NCBI GenBank assembly: GCA_025997755.1
Contig: BNVA01000015.1
Coordinates: 1-19,855 of the forward strand
Length of the DNA stretch: 19,855 nucleotides
DNA from: Spirochaetia bacterium
Lineage (GTDB): Bacteria; Spirochaetota; Spirochaetia; Treponematales; Breznakiellaceae
Direction: 5' to 3'
A program made the translations under genes and the position numbers. Below are positions 1 through 7,629 of this stretch, piece after piece. The first letter of the stretch is position 1; each line of letters begins with the position of its first letter. The notes beneath the pieces were generated by a model. The model saw only the letters and a list, made by a program, of their open reading frames with translations, ran no database searches and was not told the origin of the DNA.

Positions 1-53
1 GCCGTTCTCTTGAGGCTATGGTACCCACAAAAGCGGAATTTCCTTACACGATC
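1..53. repeat. Left arm of 53-bp inverted repeat (probable chimera junction)
   Basis: The first 53 bases are the exact reverse complement of 440-492, which lie inside pnp. Identity stops abruptly at base 54. The bases around the junction share a short GATCGTG-like microhomology with pnp at 440-446. A nearby inverted copy joined through microhomology at a contig end is typical of a multiple-displacement-amplification artefact. A true genomic inversion is less likely because it would place a stop codon (44-46) inside pnp. Confidence 0.9.
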
Positions 54-1708
54 TTGGGCGCGTACTCACTTATAGTTTCCGTGGGCTTGTTGATCGTAGC
101 GTTCATAATACCTAAGATGTGCAGTCTGCCTTTGTGTGCCTGTTCCAGCGCCTTAGTCATTATTTCAAGGCTTACACCGGCTATTTTTATGTCCATTTGG
201 AAACCGGTAATGCCGTCTTCCGTACCGGCGACTTTAAAGTCCATATCGCCCAAGTGATCCTCGTCGCCCAATATATCGGAAAGTACTGCGTAGCGCTCGC
301 CTTCGGTTATTAGTCCCATCGCTATACCGGCTACCGGCTTTTTCATCGGCACGCCTGCGTGAAGCATAGACAGCGTACCGCCGCAAACCGATGCCATGGA
401 CGATGAGCCGTTGGATTCCATTATTTCGGAAACTACGCGGATCGTGTAAGGAAATTCCGCTTTTGTGGGTACCATAGCCTCAAGAGAACGGCGGGCAAGA
501 TTGCCGTGTCCTATCTCTCGTCTGCCTGTACCAAGCCTGCCGACCTCTCCAACGGAATACGGCGGAAAGTTGTAGTGCAGGAGGAAAGGTTCCCTCTTAT
601 CTCCTTCTATATCGTCAAAAACCTGTTCGTCAAACACCGTGCCAAGCGTTGCCACGGCTAAAGCCTGAGTTTCGCCTCGTGTAAACAACGCGGAACCATG
701 TACGCGGGGCAGAACACCCACCTCACAGGTAATAGGGCGTATCTCTTCCGTACCGCGTCCGTCAACACGTTTACCCTTGTCGAGTATAGATGAACGTAGA
801 ATGTGGTACTGCATATCTTCAAAAAGCGCGTCAAATAGCTTTTTTTGATCGGAATCTGCAAGCTGCTCGGCGTATTGGGATGCCAAATCCGCCTTTACCG
901 CGTGAACCGCATCGTGTCTGCCCATCTTACCTTCTGTAAAACAGGCAAGCTCCAAACGGGGGTAGGCTGCGGAACGTATCGCTTCGGCATTCTGCAGGAC
1001 GATCTTACTCTCGGTAAGGGGGAGCTTTTCTTTACCAGCCAACTTACGCAGTTCATCCTGCAATTCGCAAAGCTCGGTGAGTACAGCCTTTCCTATTTCA
1101 AGTGCTTTAAGCATAGTCTGCTCGCCTACTTCTTTTGCGCCGCCCTCAACCATGGTAACGCCCTCTTTTGTTCCGGCTACGACGATTTCCAGCGTTGATT
1201 TTTCAATCTGATCGTATGTGGGGTTTACCACCATTTCGCCGTTGACCTCGCAAACCCTAACTCCCGCTATAGGCCCGTTAAAAGGCACATTGGAGATATG
1301 GACGGCGGCTGAAGCCGCGATTATCGCAAGTATGTCCGGCGGGTTTACCATGTCGGTAGAAACTGCCGTTGGCACAACCTGAATCTCGCGCCCGAAACTC
1401 TTTTCAAAGAGCGGACGCATAGGTCTGTCTATAAGACGGGAAACAAGGATCTCCTTGTCTTTCGGACGGGCTTCTCTCTTTAAAAAACCGCCCGGTATCT
1501 TACCGGCGGCATAGTATTTTTCGTTGTAATCTACGGTGAGAGGAACATAATCAAGACCTTCCACCGATTCTGATGATGTACAAACTGTGGCAATAACCAC
1601 AGAACCTTCGCATTGTGCAAAAACAGCGCCTGCCGCTTGTCTTGCGATTCTGCCGGTTTCCAAAACTATCTCTTTACCGGCTATTATTTTTCTTACCTGT
1701 TGTTTCAT
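44..1708 (-). CDS. pnp: Polyribonucleotide nucleotidyltransferase (PNPase), 3' truncated by a chimera
   Basis: PNPase degrades RNA 3' to 5' phosphorolytically to nucleoside diphosphates and forms a trimer, often in the degradosome. Visible are the first RNase PH core (about residues 1-140), the helical linker domain and the second RNase PH core, with the phosphate-binding motif [10 protein letters not shown] and the acidic [14 protein letters not shown] segment. The family is about 700 residues long; here 554 remain, and the KH and S1 RNA-binding domains are absent. The stop at 44-46 lies in the inverted 1-53 segment, so the truncation is probably artefactual and native coding ends near base 50. 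The start is ATG at 1708, with AAGGA overlapping the rpsO stop 7 bases upstream. It is the last gene of ribF-rpsO-pnp and is probably cotranscribed with rpsO. Confidence 0.95.
   Translation of the reverse strand: MKQQVRKIIAGKEIVLETGRIARQAAGAVFAQCEGSVVIATVCTSSESVEGLDYVPLTVDYNEKYYAAGKIPGGFLKREARPKDKEILVSRLIDRPMRPLFEKSFGREIQVVPTAVSTDMVNPPDILAIIAASAAVHISNVPFNGPIAGVRVCEVNGEMVVNPTYDQIEKSTLEIVVAGTKEGVTMVEGGAKEVGEQTMLKALEIGKAVLTELCELQDELRKLAGKEKLPLTESKIVLQNAEAIRSAAYPRLELACFTEGKMGRHDAVHAVKADLASQYAEQLADSDQKKLFDALFEDMQYHILRSSILDKGKRVDGRGTEEIRPITCEVGVLPRVHGSALFTRGETQALAVATLGTVFDEQVFDDIEGDKREPFLLHYNFPPYSVGEVGRLGTGRREIGHGNLARRSLEAMVPTKAEFPYTIRVVSEIMESNGSSSMASVCGGTLSMLHAGVPMKKPVAGIAMGLITEGERYAVLSDILGDEDHLGDMDFKVAGTEDGITGFQMDIKIAGVSLEIMTKALEQAHKGRLHILGIMNATINKPTETISEYAPKIV
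440..492. repeat. Right arm of 53-bp inverted repeat, native pnp sequence
   Basis: This is the native copy of the segment duplicated in inverted orientation at 1-53. It encodes PNPase residues 406-423 ([18 protein letters not shown]), a conserved part of the second RNase PH core, so this copy is in its natural place and the one at 1-53 is the displaced copy. Confidence 0.9.
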
Positions 1709-1715
1709 TTTTTCC

Positions 1716-1985
1716 TTATTTTCTTAGTCCCAGCTCTTTTATTAACGAGCGGTATTTTTCAAGATTTGTCCGCTGTATGTATTTTAGCAAGCGGCGGCGT
1801 TTTCCAACTAAAATCAACAGTCCGCGCTGCCCTGATTTATCTTTTTTGAACTGCTTACAATGTTCGGTAAGCTGAATTATCCGCTCCGTAAACACGGCCA
1901 CCTGAACCTCCGACGCGCCGGTATCTTTTTCATTTTTACCGAACTTGTGTACAAGGGTTGTTACCTCGTCTTTGTTTAATGACAT
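1716..1985 (-). CDS. rpsO: 30S ribosomal protein S15
   Basis: S15 binds the central domain of 16S rRNA early in 30S assembly. The 89-residue product has the expected family length and the conserved signatures [21 protein letters not shown] and RRGLL-like [14 protein letters not shown], followed by the C-terminal tyrosine-containing tail. The start is ATG at 1985, preceded by two tandem AGGAGT heptads, the nearer AGGAG being six bases from the ATG. It lies 32 bases after ribF and 7 bases before pnp, the conserved bacterial order. In other bacteria this operon is regulated by S15 binding its own mRNA; I did not identify such a structure here. Confidence 0.97.
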   Translation of the reverse strand: MSLNKDEVTTLVHKFGKNEKDTGASEVQVAVFTERIIQLTEHCKQFKKDKSGQRGLLILVGKRRRLLKYIQRTNLEKYRSLIKELGLRK

Positions 1986-2017
1986 AGAATACTCCTAACT
2001 CCTATTTCTATAAATAA

Positions 2018-2575
2018 CTAAATGCGCCGCCCTAAAAGCGCGGCAGCTTTTTCCATATTACCGGCGGCTATCTCCTCCCGTATTCTGCTGGAACTTACAG
2101 GAAAACCGTCTTCCAAAACGGGGAGGATAATTTCTGTAGTAACACCCGCCTCCTCGTTTAGCTTTTTTATCGCGTTCACGTCCAATTCGTTACGAAAACC
2201 ACAGCGAAAACCCTGCCCCACAGCCAAATAACGCATATTTCCGTTCATTTGCAGAGTCTTTAAAAAAGCCCTTCCGCTAGTTTTGCTGAATTCGTGAGAA
2301 AAGTCAATGAGTATAACGGCGGCAACCCCCATCTCCTCAAAAATCATAAGTTTTTTTTCAAAAGGCAGAATGTCGCCCTTGTAGTTTTTGCCTTCAAAAA
2401 AATGGCGCGGGCTTATTCTAAAGCTAACCGCCGCAGGATAAAGCCCCGATCCGGTGATTTTTTGTATCAAAGCCCTGTGTCCCCTGTGAACGCCGTCAAA
2501 AACCCCTATGGTCATGGCGCTGGGGGCATCAATTATTTTATGCTGAATAAGTTCATTCCATTCGATTATGCGCAT
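2018..2575 (-). CDS. ribF: FAD synthetase (RibF N-terminal domain only)
   Basis: The protein resembles the FMN adenylyltransferase half of RibF, which makes FAD from FMN and ATP. Its Rossmann-type nucleotidyltransferase motifs are present: GVFDGVHRGHRALI near residue 25, a RISPRHFF segment, VGQGFRCGFRN, and the closing PVSSSRIREEIAAGNMEKAAALLGRRI-type helix. Bifunctional RibF is about 300 residues long; this one is 185 and ends where the riboflavin-kinase domain normally starts. Only 32 bases separate its stop from rpsO, so no kinase domain can be hidden there. Riboflavin kinase must be encoded elsewhere or FMN acquired another way. The start at 2575 has only a weak AAGAG. truB, often upstream in this cluster, is absent here. 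Confidence 0.85.
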   Translation of the reverse strand: MRIIEWNELIQHKIIDAPSAMTIGVFDGVHRGHRALIQKITGSGLYPAAVSFRISPRHFFEGKNYKGDILPFEKKLMIFEEMGVAAVILIDFSHEFSKTSGRAFLKTLQMNGNMRYLAVGQGFRCGFRNELDVNAIKKLNEEAGVTTEIILPVLEDGFPVSSSRIREEIAAGNMEKAAALLGRRI

Positions 2576-2686
2576 AGCTCTTTATTACACTTTACGGCGT
2601 TTTTTTAGTCCCTGCATAGGCGGGGGATTCCTGATGTTATAAAAAAAAATGCTTTTTAAAAATTGTTAAATTGATATAGTAATATA
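2576..2686. promoter_or_regulatory. AT-rich divergent intergenic region between ribF and mobA
   Basis: The 111 bases separate divergent genes and should hold both promoters. On the plus strand a perfect TATAAT (2683-2688) overlaps the mobA ATG, which is too close for an ordinary leader. On the minus strand TATAAC (2641-2636) with TTAACA (2669-2664) is a possible ribF promoter, but its spacer of 22 is too long. Neither is secure. Confidence 0.3.
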
Positions 2687-3286
2687 ATGAATAATGATTC
2701 GTCATTCGGCTCCGCGCTGGTTTTAGCCGGCGGGATCGGTTCCCGCATAGGGTACGATAAAAAAAATCTTGAAATAGCGGGCGAAAAACTGATAGACCGC
2801 ACCATAAACACATTAAGCGGGGTATTTGACGAAATAATAGTTTCTTCCAACAACGAATTTGTACGTCCTAATATCCTAACCTTAAAAGACAAAATCGGGG
2901 CAGGCCCGCTTGCCGGTATCTATCAAGGGTTAACGCATTGCAAAAGTGATTATCTTTTTGTTATAGCCTGCGATATGCCGTTTCTTTCCGTTGGATATAT
3001 ACGCTTTCTGCAAGAAAAGCTAAAAAATAGAATTTGTGACGCGGCAGTTACCCGGCGTGAAGACGGCTTTCTTGAGCCTTTTAATTCTTTCTACAACAAA
3101 AGTTGTACAGTCCCAATCATGGAAGCCCTGCGGAATGAGTCGTTCAAAATACTACCTCTGCTAAAAAAACTAAACTTGGAAATCATACCGCCGGAGGAGT
3201 TTAAACAATTTGAAAAAGGCAATCTGTTTTTTAACATAAACTACAAGGAAGACTTGGAAAAAGCGGGCAGCCTTATCTTCCAATAG
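2687..3286 (+). CDS. mobA: Molybdenum cofactor guanylyltransferase (MobA-like)
   Basis: MobA transfers GMP from GTP to molybdopterin, giving the guanine dinucleotide cofactor used by formate dehydrogenases and related enzymes. The 199-residue product has the nucleotidyltransferase fold: LAGGIGSRIGYDKK at residues 13-26 (GTP loop with the catalytic lysine), GAGPLAGIYQGL at 71-82 and the metal-binding ACDMPFL around D96. Length fits the family. No Shine-Dalgarno sequence precedes the ATG, and no other moa/moe/mob gene is in the window. The specificity (molybdopterin rather than another nucleotidyltransferase substrate) is inferred from overall motif pattern. If correct, the organism uses a molybdo- or tungsto-enzyme. 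Confidence 0.8.
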   Translation: MNNDSSFGSALVLAGGIGSRIGYDKKNLEIAGEKLIDRTINTLSGVFDEIIVSSNNEFVRPNILTLKDKIGAGPLAGIYQGLTHCKSDYLFVIACDMPFLSVGYIRFLQEKLKNRICDAAVTRREDGFLEPFNSFYNKSCTVPIMEALRNESFKILPLLKKLNLEIIPPEEFKQFEKGNLFFNINYKEDLEKAGSLIFQ

Positions 3287-3324
3287 CGATTACGAATGCG
3301 GGCAAAAACATTTTGGAATCTCTC

Positions 3325-3354
3325 TTGTAATGCACTTAATCAAATTGTTATCAT
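3325..3354 (+). promoter_or_regulatory. Candidate promoter of the GH18 lipoprotein gene
   Basis: TTGTAA (3325-3330) and TATCAT (3349-3354) are separated by 18 bases. The -10 ends six bases before the ATG at 3361, so transcription would start about at the start codon; the gene also lacks a Shine-Dalgarno sequence. Confidence 0.35.
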
Positions 3355-3360
3355 CTTAAA

Positions 3361-4428
3361 ATGGGTGCCATATTAAAATTTTTGCTTCGATCCTTTGTTA
3401 TGATGTTTGTTTTTTTATCTTGTCAAACCCGCCCGGCAATTATTGACGATACATTAAACGGTGATTTGCCCGAGGCTTCTAAAAATGAAGAGGAAAACGC
3501 CATATATGAGTTTATAGAAATTCCCGATAACTTATCCGAGTTGCCTATAAGCAGCTTCGACGAGGTGTGGGCATATCTTATTAGCGGAAATGAAACCTCT
3601 CTAAAATCAAATATGCCTATTACCGATCTGGTTTACTTTAACGCCACTCTGGACTGGTACGGCCATTTGACGGATCTGCCTAAGCGCAGGACGATTTCAA
3701 AATTCCCCGGCAGGGTTCATCTGGCTGTTCTAAGTGAAAGCGGGGGGCAAACACACATCATGCTGGATCCCGATGGAAATTACAGACAGCGCCTGATAAC
3801 AGAGCTTGTTGATGCCGCAGCGGCTTATGATGGTCTAAACATTGATTTTGAAAAAGTGCCGCTGCGTGATGCCGATAACTTTATATCGTTTCTTACCGAA
3901 TTACGCTCAAAACTTGGAAATAAAATACTCTCCGTTTGCGTTCCCGCAAGAACCCGTACGGGCGGCGCTTACAACTATAAAAAAATAGCCTCCATAGCCG
4001 ACAGGGTTTTTGTTATGGCTTATGACGAGCATTGGTCAACCAGCGCCCCCGGTCCCGTCGCCTCAATGAACTGGTGCAAAACCGTCGCCTCATTCAGCCT
4101 TCAATCCATAGGCAGCGAAAAACTTGTTATGGGCTTGCCGTTTTACGGCCGCGCTTGGGCCGACCGAAGCACATCACGGGGACTCATCCATTCCACTACC
4201 GAGAAAATCAAGCAGGAAAGCGGAATAGAGCAAATACGCCGTGTCAACGGTATACCCACATTTAAGTATGAAGTTATGGTAACCGTAAGCGTCTACTACG
4301 AAGACGAGTATTCCTTGGCAACACGAATGGAAATGTACAACCATCAGGGCGTGCAGTCCGTAGGCTTCTGGCGGCTTGGACAGGAGCCTCTGGGCGTATG
4401 GAACCTGATTAAAATCCGCCCGCGTTGA
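3361..4428 (+). CDS. Lipoprotein glycoside hydrolase family 18 (YaaH/cortex-lytic type)
   Basis: The 355-residue product starts with a short hydrophobic signal and a lipobox FLSC, with lipidated cysteine at residue 21, so it should be membrane anchored. The GH18 barrel carries the catalytic strand YDGLNIDFE, with D157, D162 and E164; the second aspartate of the classical DxxDxDxE is asparagine, as in the YaaH-like branch. The segment VFVMAYDEHWSTSAPGPVASMNW also matches that branch, which cleaves N-acetylglucosamine linkages in peptidoglycan-type glycans. A role in cell-wall turnover is likelier than true chitin digestion. No LysM repeats are present. The start has no Shine-Dalgarno sequence; it is chosen because it gives a complete signal peptide. 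Confidence 0.85.
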   Translation: MGAILKFLLRSFVMMFVFLSCQTRPAIIDDTLNGDLPEASKNEEENAIYEFIEIPDNLSELPISSFDEVWAYLISGNETSLKSNMPITDLVYFNATLDWYGHLTDLPKRRTISKFPGRVHLAVLSESGGQTHIMLDPDGNYRQRLITELVDAAAAYDGLNIDFEKVPLRDADNFISFLTELRSKLGNKILSVCVPARTRTGGAYNYKKIASIADRVFVMAYDEHWSTSAPGPVASMNWCKTVASFSLQSIGSEKLVMGLPFYGRAWADRSTSRGLIHSTTEKIKQESGIEQIRRVNGIPTFKYEVMVTVSVYYEDEYSLATRMEMYNHQGVQSVGFWRLGQEPLGVWNLIKIRPR

Positions 4429-4437
4429 CAGGCTGTA

Positions 4438-4469
4438 CAGGCTTTTGCGGCGCCTTGACACTTTTTTTT
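4438..4469 (+). terminator. Weak intrinsic terminator candidate after the GH18 gene
   Basis: CAGGC (4438-4442) can pair with GCCTTG (4452-4457) with one bulged base, and is followed by ACAC and a run of eight T (4462-4469). The stem is short, and the same TTGACA (4455-4460) could instead be a -35 element for the next gene. Confidence 0.3.
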
Positions 4470-4521
4470 AGGACTGGTAAGCTATAGTTTATAGTGTATT
4501 GTAACGAAAATTGTTGCAATA
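4455..4521 (+). promoter_or_regulatory. Promoter-like sequence and leader hairpin upstream of the HDOD gene
   Basis: A perfect TTGACA lies at 4455-4460. A 17-base spacer leads to a poor TAAGCT, and a better TATAGT (4483-4488) is 22 bases away. Downstream, TATTGTAAC (4497-4505) and GTTGCAATA (4513-4521) form a nine-pair stem with one G-U wobble and a seven-base loop, which could be an operator or an RNA leader structure. Confidence 0.35.
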
Positions 4522-4569
4522 ATGGGTCTTAATATTTAAAAAAGATATTTTTTTAGCAGAAGGAATCCG

Positions 4570-6072
4570 ATGACCGATGAGCAGAGTCTTGTTGTTGACG
4601 AGGCAAAGATCAAAAGATCCGTGCAGTCAGGTATACCGCTTACCATAACATCCTATACCCTCCCTCACGAGATGGAAGTACACATAGGTCAGGTTTTGGG
4701 CGTATTTTTGAAGGCGGCGGGACAGGAAGGTCTGCGTGATTATGTTGAGTACTGTATTCAGGAATTGGCGGTAAATGCGAAAAAGGCAAATACCAAACGC
4801 ATTTATTTTTCAGAAAAAAAGCTTGATATAGCAAATCCTGAGGATTACAAAAAAGGTATGCTTTCTTTTAAGAAGGATACCCTTGATAATCTGGGGCATT
4901 ATCTTCAGGTTCAGCGCGACAGGGGACTCTATATACGCATAAATTTGCTTTACCGTAAGGATGTAATACAAATTGAAGTACGCAACAACGTTGTAGTTTC
5001 AAAAATAGAATTGATGCGTATACATGAAAAACTTGCCCGTTCACGCCAGTATAACAGTCTTGAAGATGCGTTTGGCCAGGTGCTGGATGATTCGGAAGGC
5101 GCCGGACTGGGACTTGTTGTTCTTGTCCTTATGCTAAAAAAGATGGGGCTTGATGAAGATTGCTTTGATATAACCGGCTCCGAGTCGGAAACGATAGCGA
5201 AACTTGTTATCCCTTTGGATCAAACAAAGATCAACAATTTAACTAAACTTTCAACGCTTATAGTTGATCAGGTTAATTCGCTCCCGCAGTTCCCTGAAAA
5301 TATTCTTTTTATACAAAAACTTACGCAGGATCCCAAGTCCGAGATGGCGGATATTGCCCGTCATATTTCTATGGATCCCGCGATGACCGTCGATATTTTA
5401 AGGCTCGTTAATTCGGCTCAATATATGATGATAAAGCGTGTAGACAGCATATCGGAAGCGGTAAAGATTCTTGGAATTAACGGCATAAAAAATCTGCTTT
5501 ACTCCTATGGAACACAAAAACTTCTTGGCGAGGATACCGAAGAAAAAAGAGCGCTGTGGCGGCATTGTTATAAAACGGCGTTTTATGCCTACAACCTTGT
5601 AAAGAATTTTTCCAAGGATAAAACCATTATTGATGATGTTTATGTCGGCGGAATACTGCATGATATGGGAAAAATAATCTTTGATAATGCGCATCCCGGT
5701 CTTGTTGCCAAGATGAAGAATTTTTGCAGCGAAAAAAGCATCCCGGACGCAACTCTTGAAGATGTAAGCGCCGGTATGAATCATGCCGAGATTGGCGGTA
5801 TGCTTGCGGAAAAATGGAATTTGCCGGAAATCCTTGTGACGGCTATACGGTATCACCATGATCCGACAGCCGCGCCTAAAAACACACGCGCAGTAGTTGA
5901 TGTCGTATACCTTGCCAATATGTTATGCGAAATTGAAAGAGGGACCGCCGTCTGCGATCAGCTTTATGCGGATGTAATTGACGGTTTCGGGTTAACTTCA
6001 AAAAAGCAGATCGAAAAGATAATAGAGCTTTTGTCGCAGGGTTTTGAAAAAGAATCGGCAAATAGAAAATAG
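4570..6072 (+). CDS. GHKL ATPase-like / HDOD fusion signalling protein
   Basis: The 500-residue cytoplasmic protein has two parts. Residues about 55-215 resemble a GHKL (histidine-kinase-type) ATPase: an N-box ELAVNAKKAN at 65-74 and a glycine box DSEGAGLGL at 174-182. No phosphoacceptor histidine box is obvious. Residues about 230-430 are an HDOD domain with DIARHISMDPAMTVDILRLVNS, GGILHDMGK (HD at 364-365), MNHAEIGGMLAEKW and RYHHDP. HDOD proteins usually act as signalling scaffolds, not confirmed phosphohydrolases. The start has AGAAGGA five bases upstream. The methyltransferase gene follows after two bases. What it senses or regulates cannot be read from the sequence. Confidence 0.8.
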   Translation: MTDEQSLVVDEAKIKRSVQSGIPLTITSYTLPHEMEVHIGQVLGVFLKAAGQEGLRDYVEYCIQELAVNAKKANTKRIYFSEKKLDIANPEDYKKGMLSFKKDTLDNLGHYLQVQRDRGLYIRINLLYRKDVIQIEVRNNVVVSKIELMRIHEKLARSRQYNSLEDAFGQVLDDSEGAGLGLVVLVLMLKKMGLDEDCFDITGSESETIAKLVIPLDQTKINNLTKLSTLIVDQVNSLPQFPENILFIQKLTQDPKSEMADIARHISMDPAMTVDILRLVNSAQYMMIKRVDSISEAVKILGINGIKNLLYSYGTQKLLGEDTEEKRALWRHCYKTAFYAYNLVKNFSKDKTIIDDVYVGGILHDMGKIIFDNAHPGLVAKMKNFCSEKSIPDATLEDVSAGMNHAEIGGMLAEKWNLPEILVTAIRYHHDPTAAPKNTRAVVDVVYLANMLCEIERGTAVCDQLYADVIDGFGLTSKKQIEKIIELLSQGFEKESANRK

Positions 6073-6074
6073 TT

Positions 6075-7100
6075 TTGACAGACAGCCCGAAAACAACAGA
6101 GCAAATGGAAATGCTTGCCAACCGTTTGCGTAAAAGGCAGCGGCACCTTGCAAAGTGGGCTCTAAGGACAGGCGCGGGCGTTTACAGGCTGTACCATCGT
6201 GATATACCCGAAATACCGCTTGTTTTAGACTTTTACCGCAGCAGTGAAAACGCAGTATCCGGCGCTATTTACAAACGGGAATATGAACCCGGTACAGAAG
6301 AAGCAGGGATAGAAGAAAACGAGCTGGTAAAAAACACGGTGGCGGAGGCTCTATGCCTTGATAAAAAAAATGTTTTTATCAAAACCAGAAGAAAACAGAG
6401 AACGGATCAAGACAAGCAGGATCAGTATCAAAAAGAATCAAACATCAATTACAGCGCCGATATTGAAGAAGGCGGTTTAAAATTCCGCGTTAATCTTTCC
6501 GACTACATTGATACCGGAATTTTCCCCGATCTTAGAAAGGAGCGGGCTTTGATACGGGCGGAAGCGGAAAATAAAAAAGTACTGAATCTGTTTTGTTACA
6601 GCGCGGCTTTTTCCGTTTACGCGGCGGCAGGCGGAGCAAAAGAAACCTGTTCGGTGGATATGTCATCTACATATCTTGAATGGGCAAAAACAAACTTTAT
6701 CTTAAACGGTTTTTCAAGTACGAATAATCATCTGTTAAAAGCAGACGCACTACGCTTTATTGATGATGCAAAAAAAAACAATGAGCGCTGGGATATAATT
6801 ATTTTAGACCCCCCGGCATTTTCTAATTCAAAAAAGATGAAAGGCAACATGCTAGGAGGCACCCTCGACATAAAACGCGACTACAAAAAACTTATAGCAT
6901 CCACGCTTAAACTTCTTTCGCATAACGGTAGACTATATTTTAGCTCCGGTGTAAAATCTTTTAATCCCGATACAGCCGCGCTACAAAATGAATTGATTTT
7001 TAATTTTCCTAACATAAAAATCAGCAGCATAACAGAAAAAATAAGGGACGAAGATTTTAAAGGAAGGAGGATGCCGCTATGTCTTTTAATAACGGTATAA
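6075..7100 (+). CDS. 23S rRNA (guanine-N7) methyltransferase, RlmK-type stand-alone domain
   Basis: The protein matches the C-terminal (RlmK) half of E. coli RlmL, which makes m7G2069 in 23S rRNA using S-adenosylmethionine. The N-terminus MLANRLRKRQRHLAKWALRT and YRLYHRDIPE corresponds to that half. Motif I is LNLFCYSAAFSVYAAAGGA (170-187), followed by SVDMSSTYLEWAK, the catalytic-loop ILDPPAFSNSKKM (244-255) and a GRLYFSS strand. The RlmL half with its THUMP domain is absent, as in bacteria with split enzymes. The listed start is TTG, two bases after the HDOD stop; ATG codons at 6105 or 6111 keep all conserved residues and are real alternatives, because no start has a good Shine-Dalgarno sequence. 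Confidence 0.82.
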   Translation: MTDSPKTTEQMEMLANRLRKRQRHLAKWALRTGAGVYRLYHRDIPEIPLVLDFYRSSENAVSGAIYKREYEPGTEEAGIEENELVKNTVAEALCLDKKNVFIKTRRKQRTDQDKQDQYQKESNINYSADIEEGGLKFRVNLSDYIDTGIFPDLRKERALIRAEAENKKVLNLFCYSAAFSVYAAAGGAKETCSVDMSSTYLEWAKTNFILNGFSSTNNHLLKADALRFIDDAKKNNERWDIIILDPPAFSNSKKMKGNMLGGTLDIKRDYKKLIASTLKLLSHNGRLYFSSGVKSFNPDTAALQNELIFNFPNIKISSITEKIRDEDFKGRRMPLCLLITV

Positions 7101-7624
7101 AATTATCACTTTGTTTTTTCTGTGTATTTGTAACTGCCTCATGCGCAGTGGTACAATCGTCTTCTGAGACACAAATCCCGCAAAATTTTCCGCAGGAAAG
7201 ACCTGCCGAAAACGCTGTCCCGTATCAGGAGGACGATTCAATAAAAATATCGGATCTGCCTAAAGAGGTACGCGAATACCTTGTAACGGTTTCCGCGGCA
7301 TTTAAAAAACCGGATATTGATTTTCTTATAAGCCAAGGCGAAGAAAATTATGAAAAAGAGCTGCGGGGACGTATGGTAGAAGAGCAATATTTGGCTCTGC
7401 TCTACAGGGCAGGTCCATACTCAAAAGACTCGCCTTGGAAGATACCGCCCTTTATGCTGGATCCTCAAAAAGTAAAATCTGTGGAATGGATAAACGCTTA
7501 TGAGCGGGGTCCCGTCTACGAGATTGAAGGCAAAGTACAGATGAAAGACGGAAAGAATGATCCCTGCCGTCTTGTCCTCTTGTGGAAACTGAAAAACCCT
7601 AAAATCGTTGGTGCCTATCCCTAA
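7079..7624 (+). CDS. Small lipoprotein of unknown function
   Basis: The 181-residue product has a hydrophobic signal and a lipobox VTASC (cysteine near residue 22), so it is probably a lipoprotein. A proline- and glutamate-rich linker follows, and then a soluble domain with DLPKEVREYLVTVSAAFKK and a C-terminal strand-rich part (YEIEGKVQMKDGK, CRLVLLWKL). I do not recognise the domain. The start overlaps the end of the methyltransferase gene by 22 bases. It is supported by a strong GGAGG at 7066-7070, eight bases before the ATG. Translation is thus probably coupled to the upstream gene. It ends five bases from the convergent adk stop. Confidence 0.75.
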   Translation: MSFNNGIKLSLCFFCVFVTASCAVVQSSSETQIPQNFPQERPAENAVPYQEDDSIKISDLPKEVREYLVTVSAAFKKPDIDFLISQGEENYEKELRGRMVEEQYLALLYRAGPYSKDSPWKIPPFMLDPQKVKSVEWINAYERGPVYEIEGKVQMKDGKNDPCRLVLLWKLKNPKIVGAYP

Positions 7625-7629
7625 AGCGT

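Noticed and set aside
18..257. Plus-strand ORF beginning [12 protein letters not shown]
   Set aside because: Its first residues come from the inverted pnp copy at 1-53 and the remainder is antisense to pnp; it is an artefact of the chimera.
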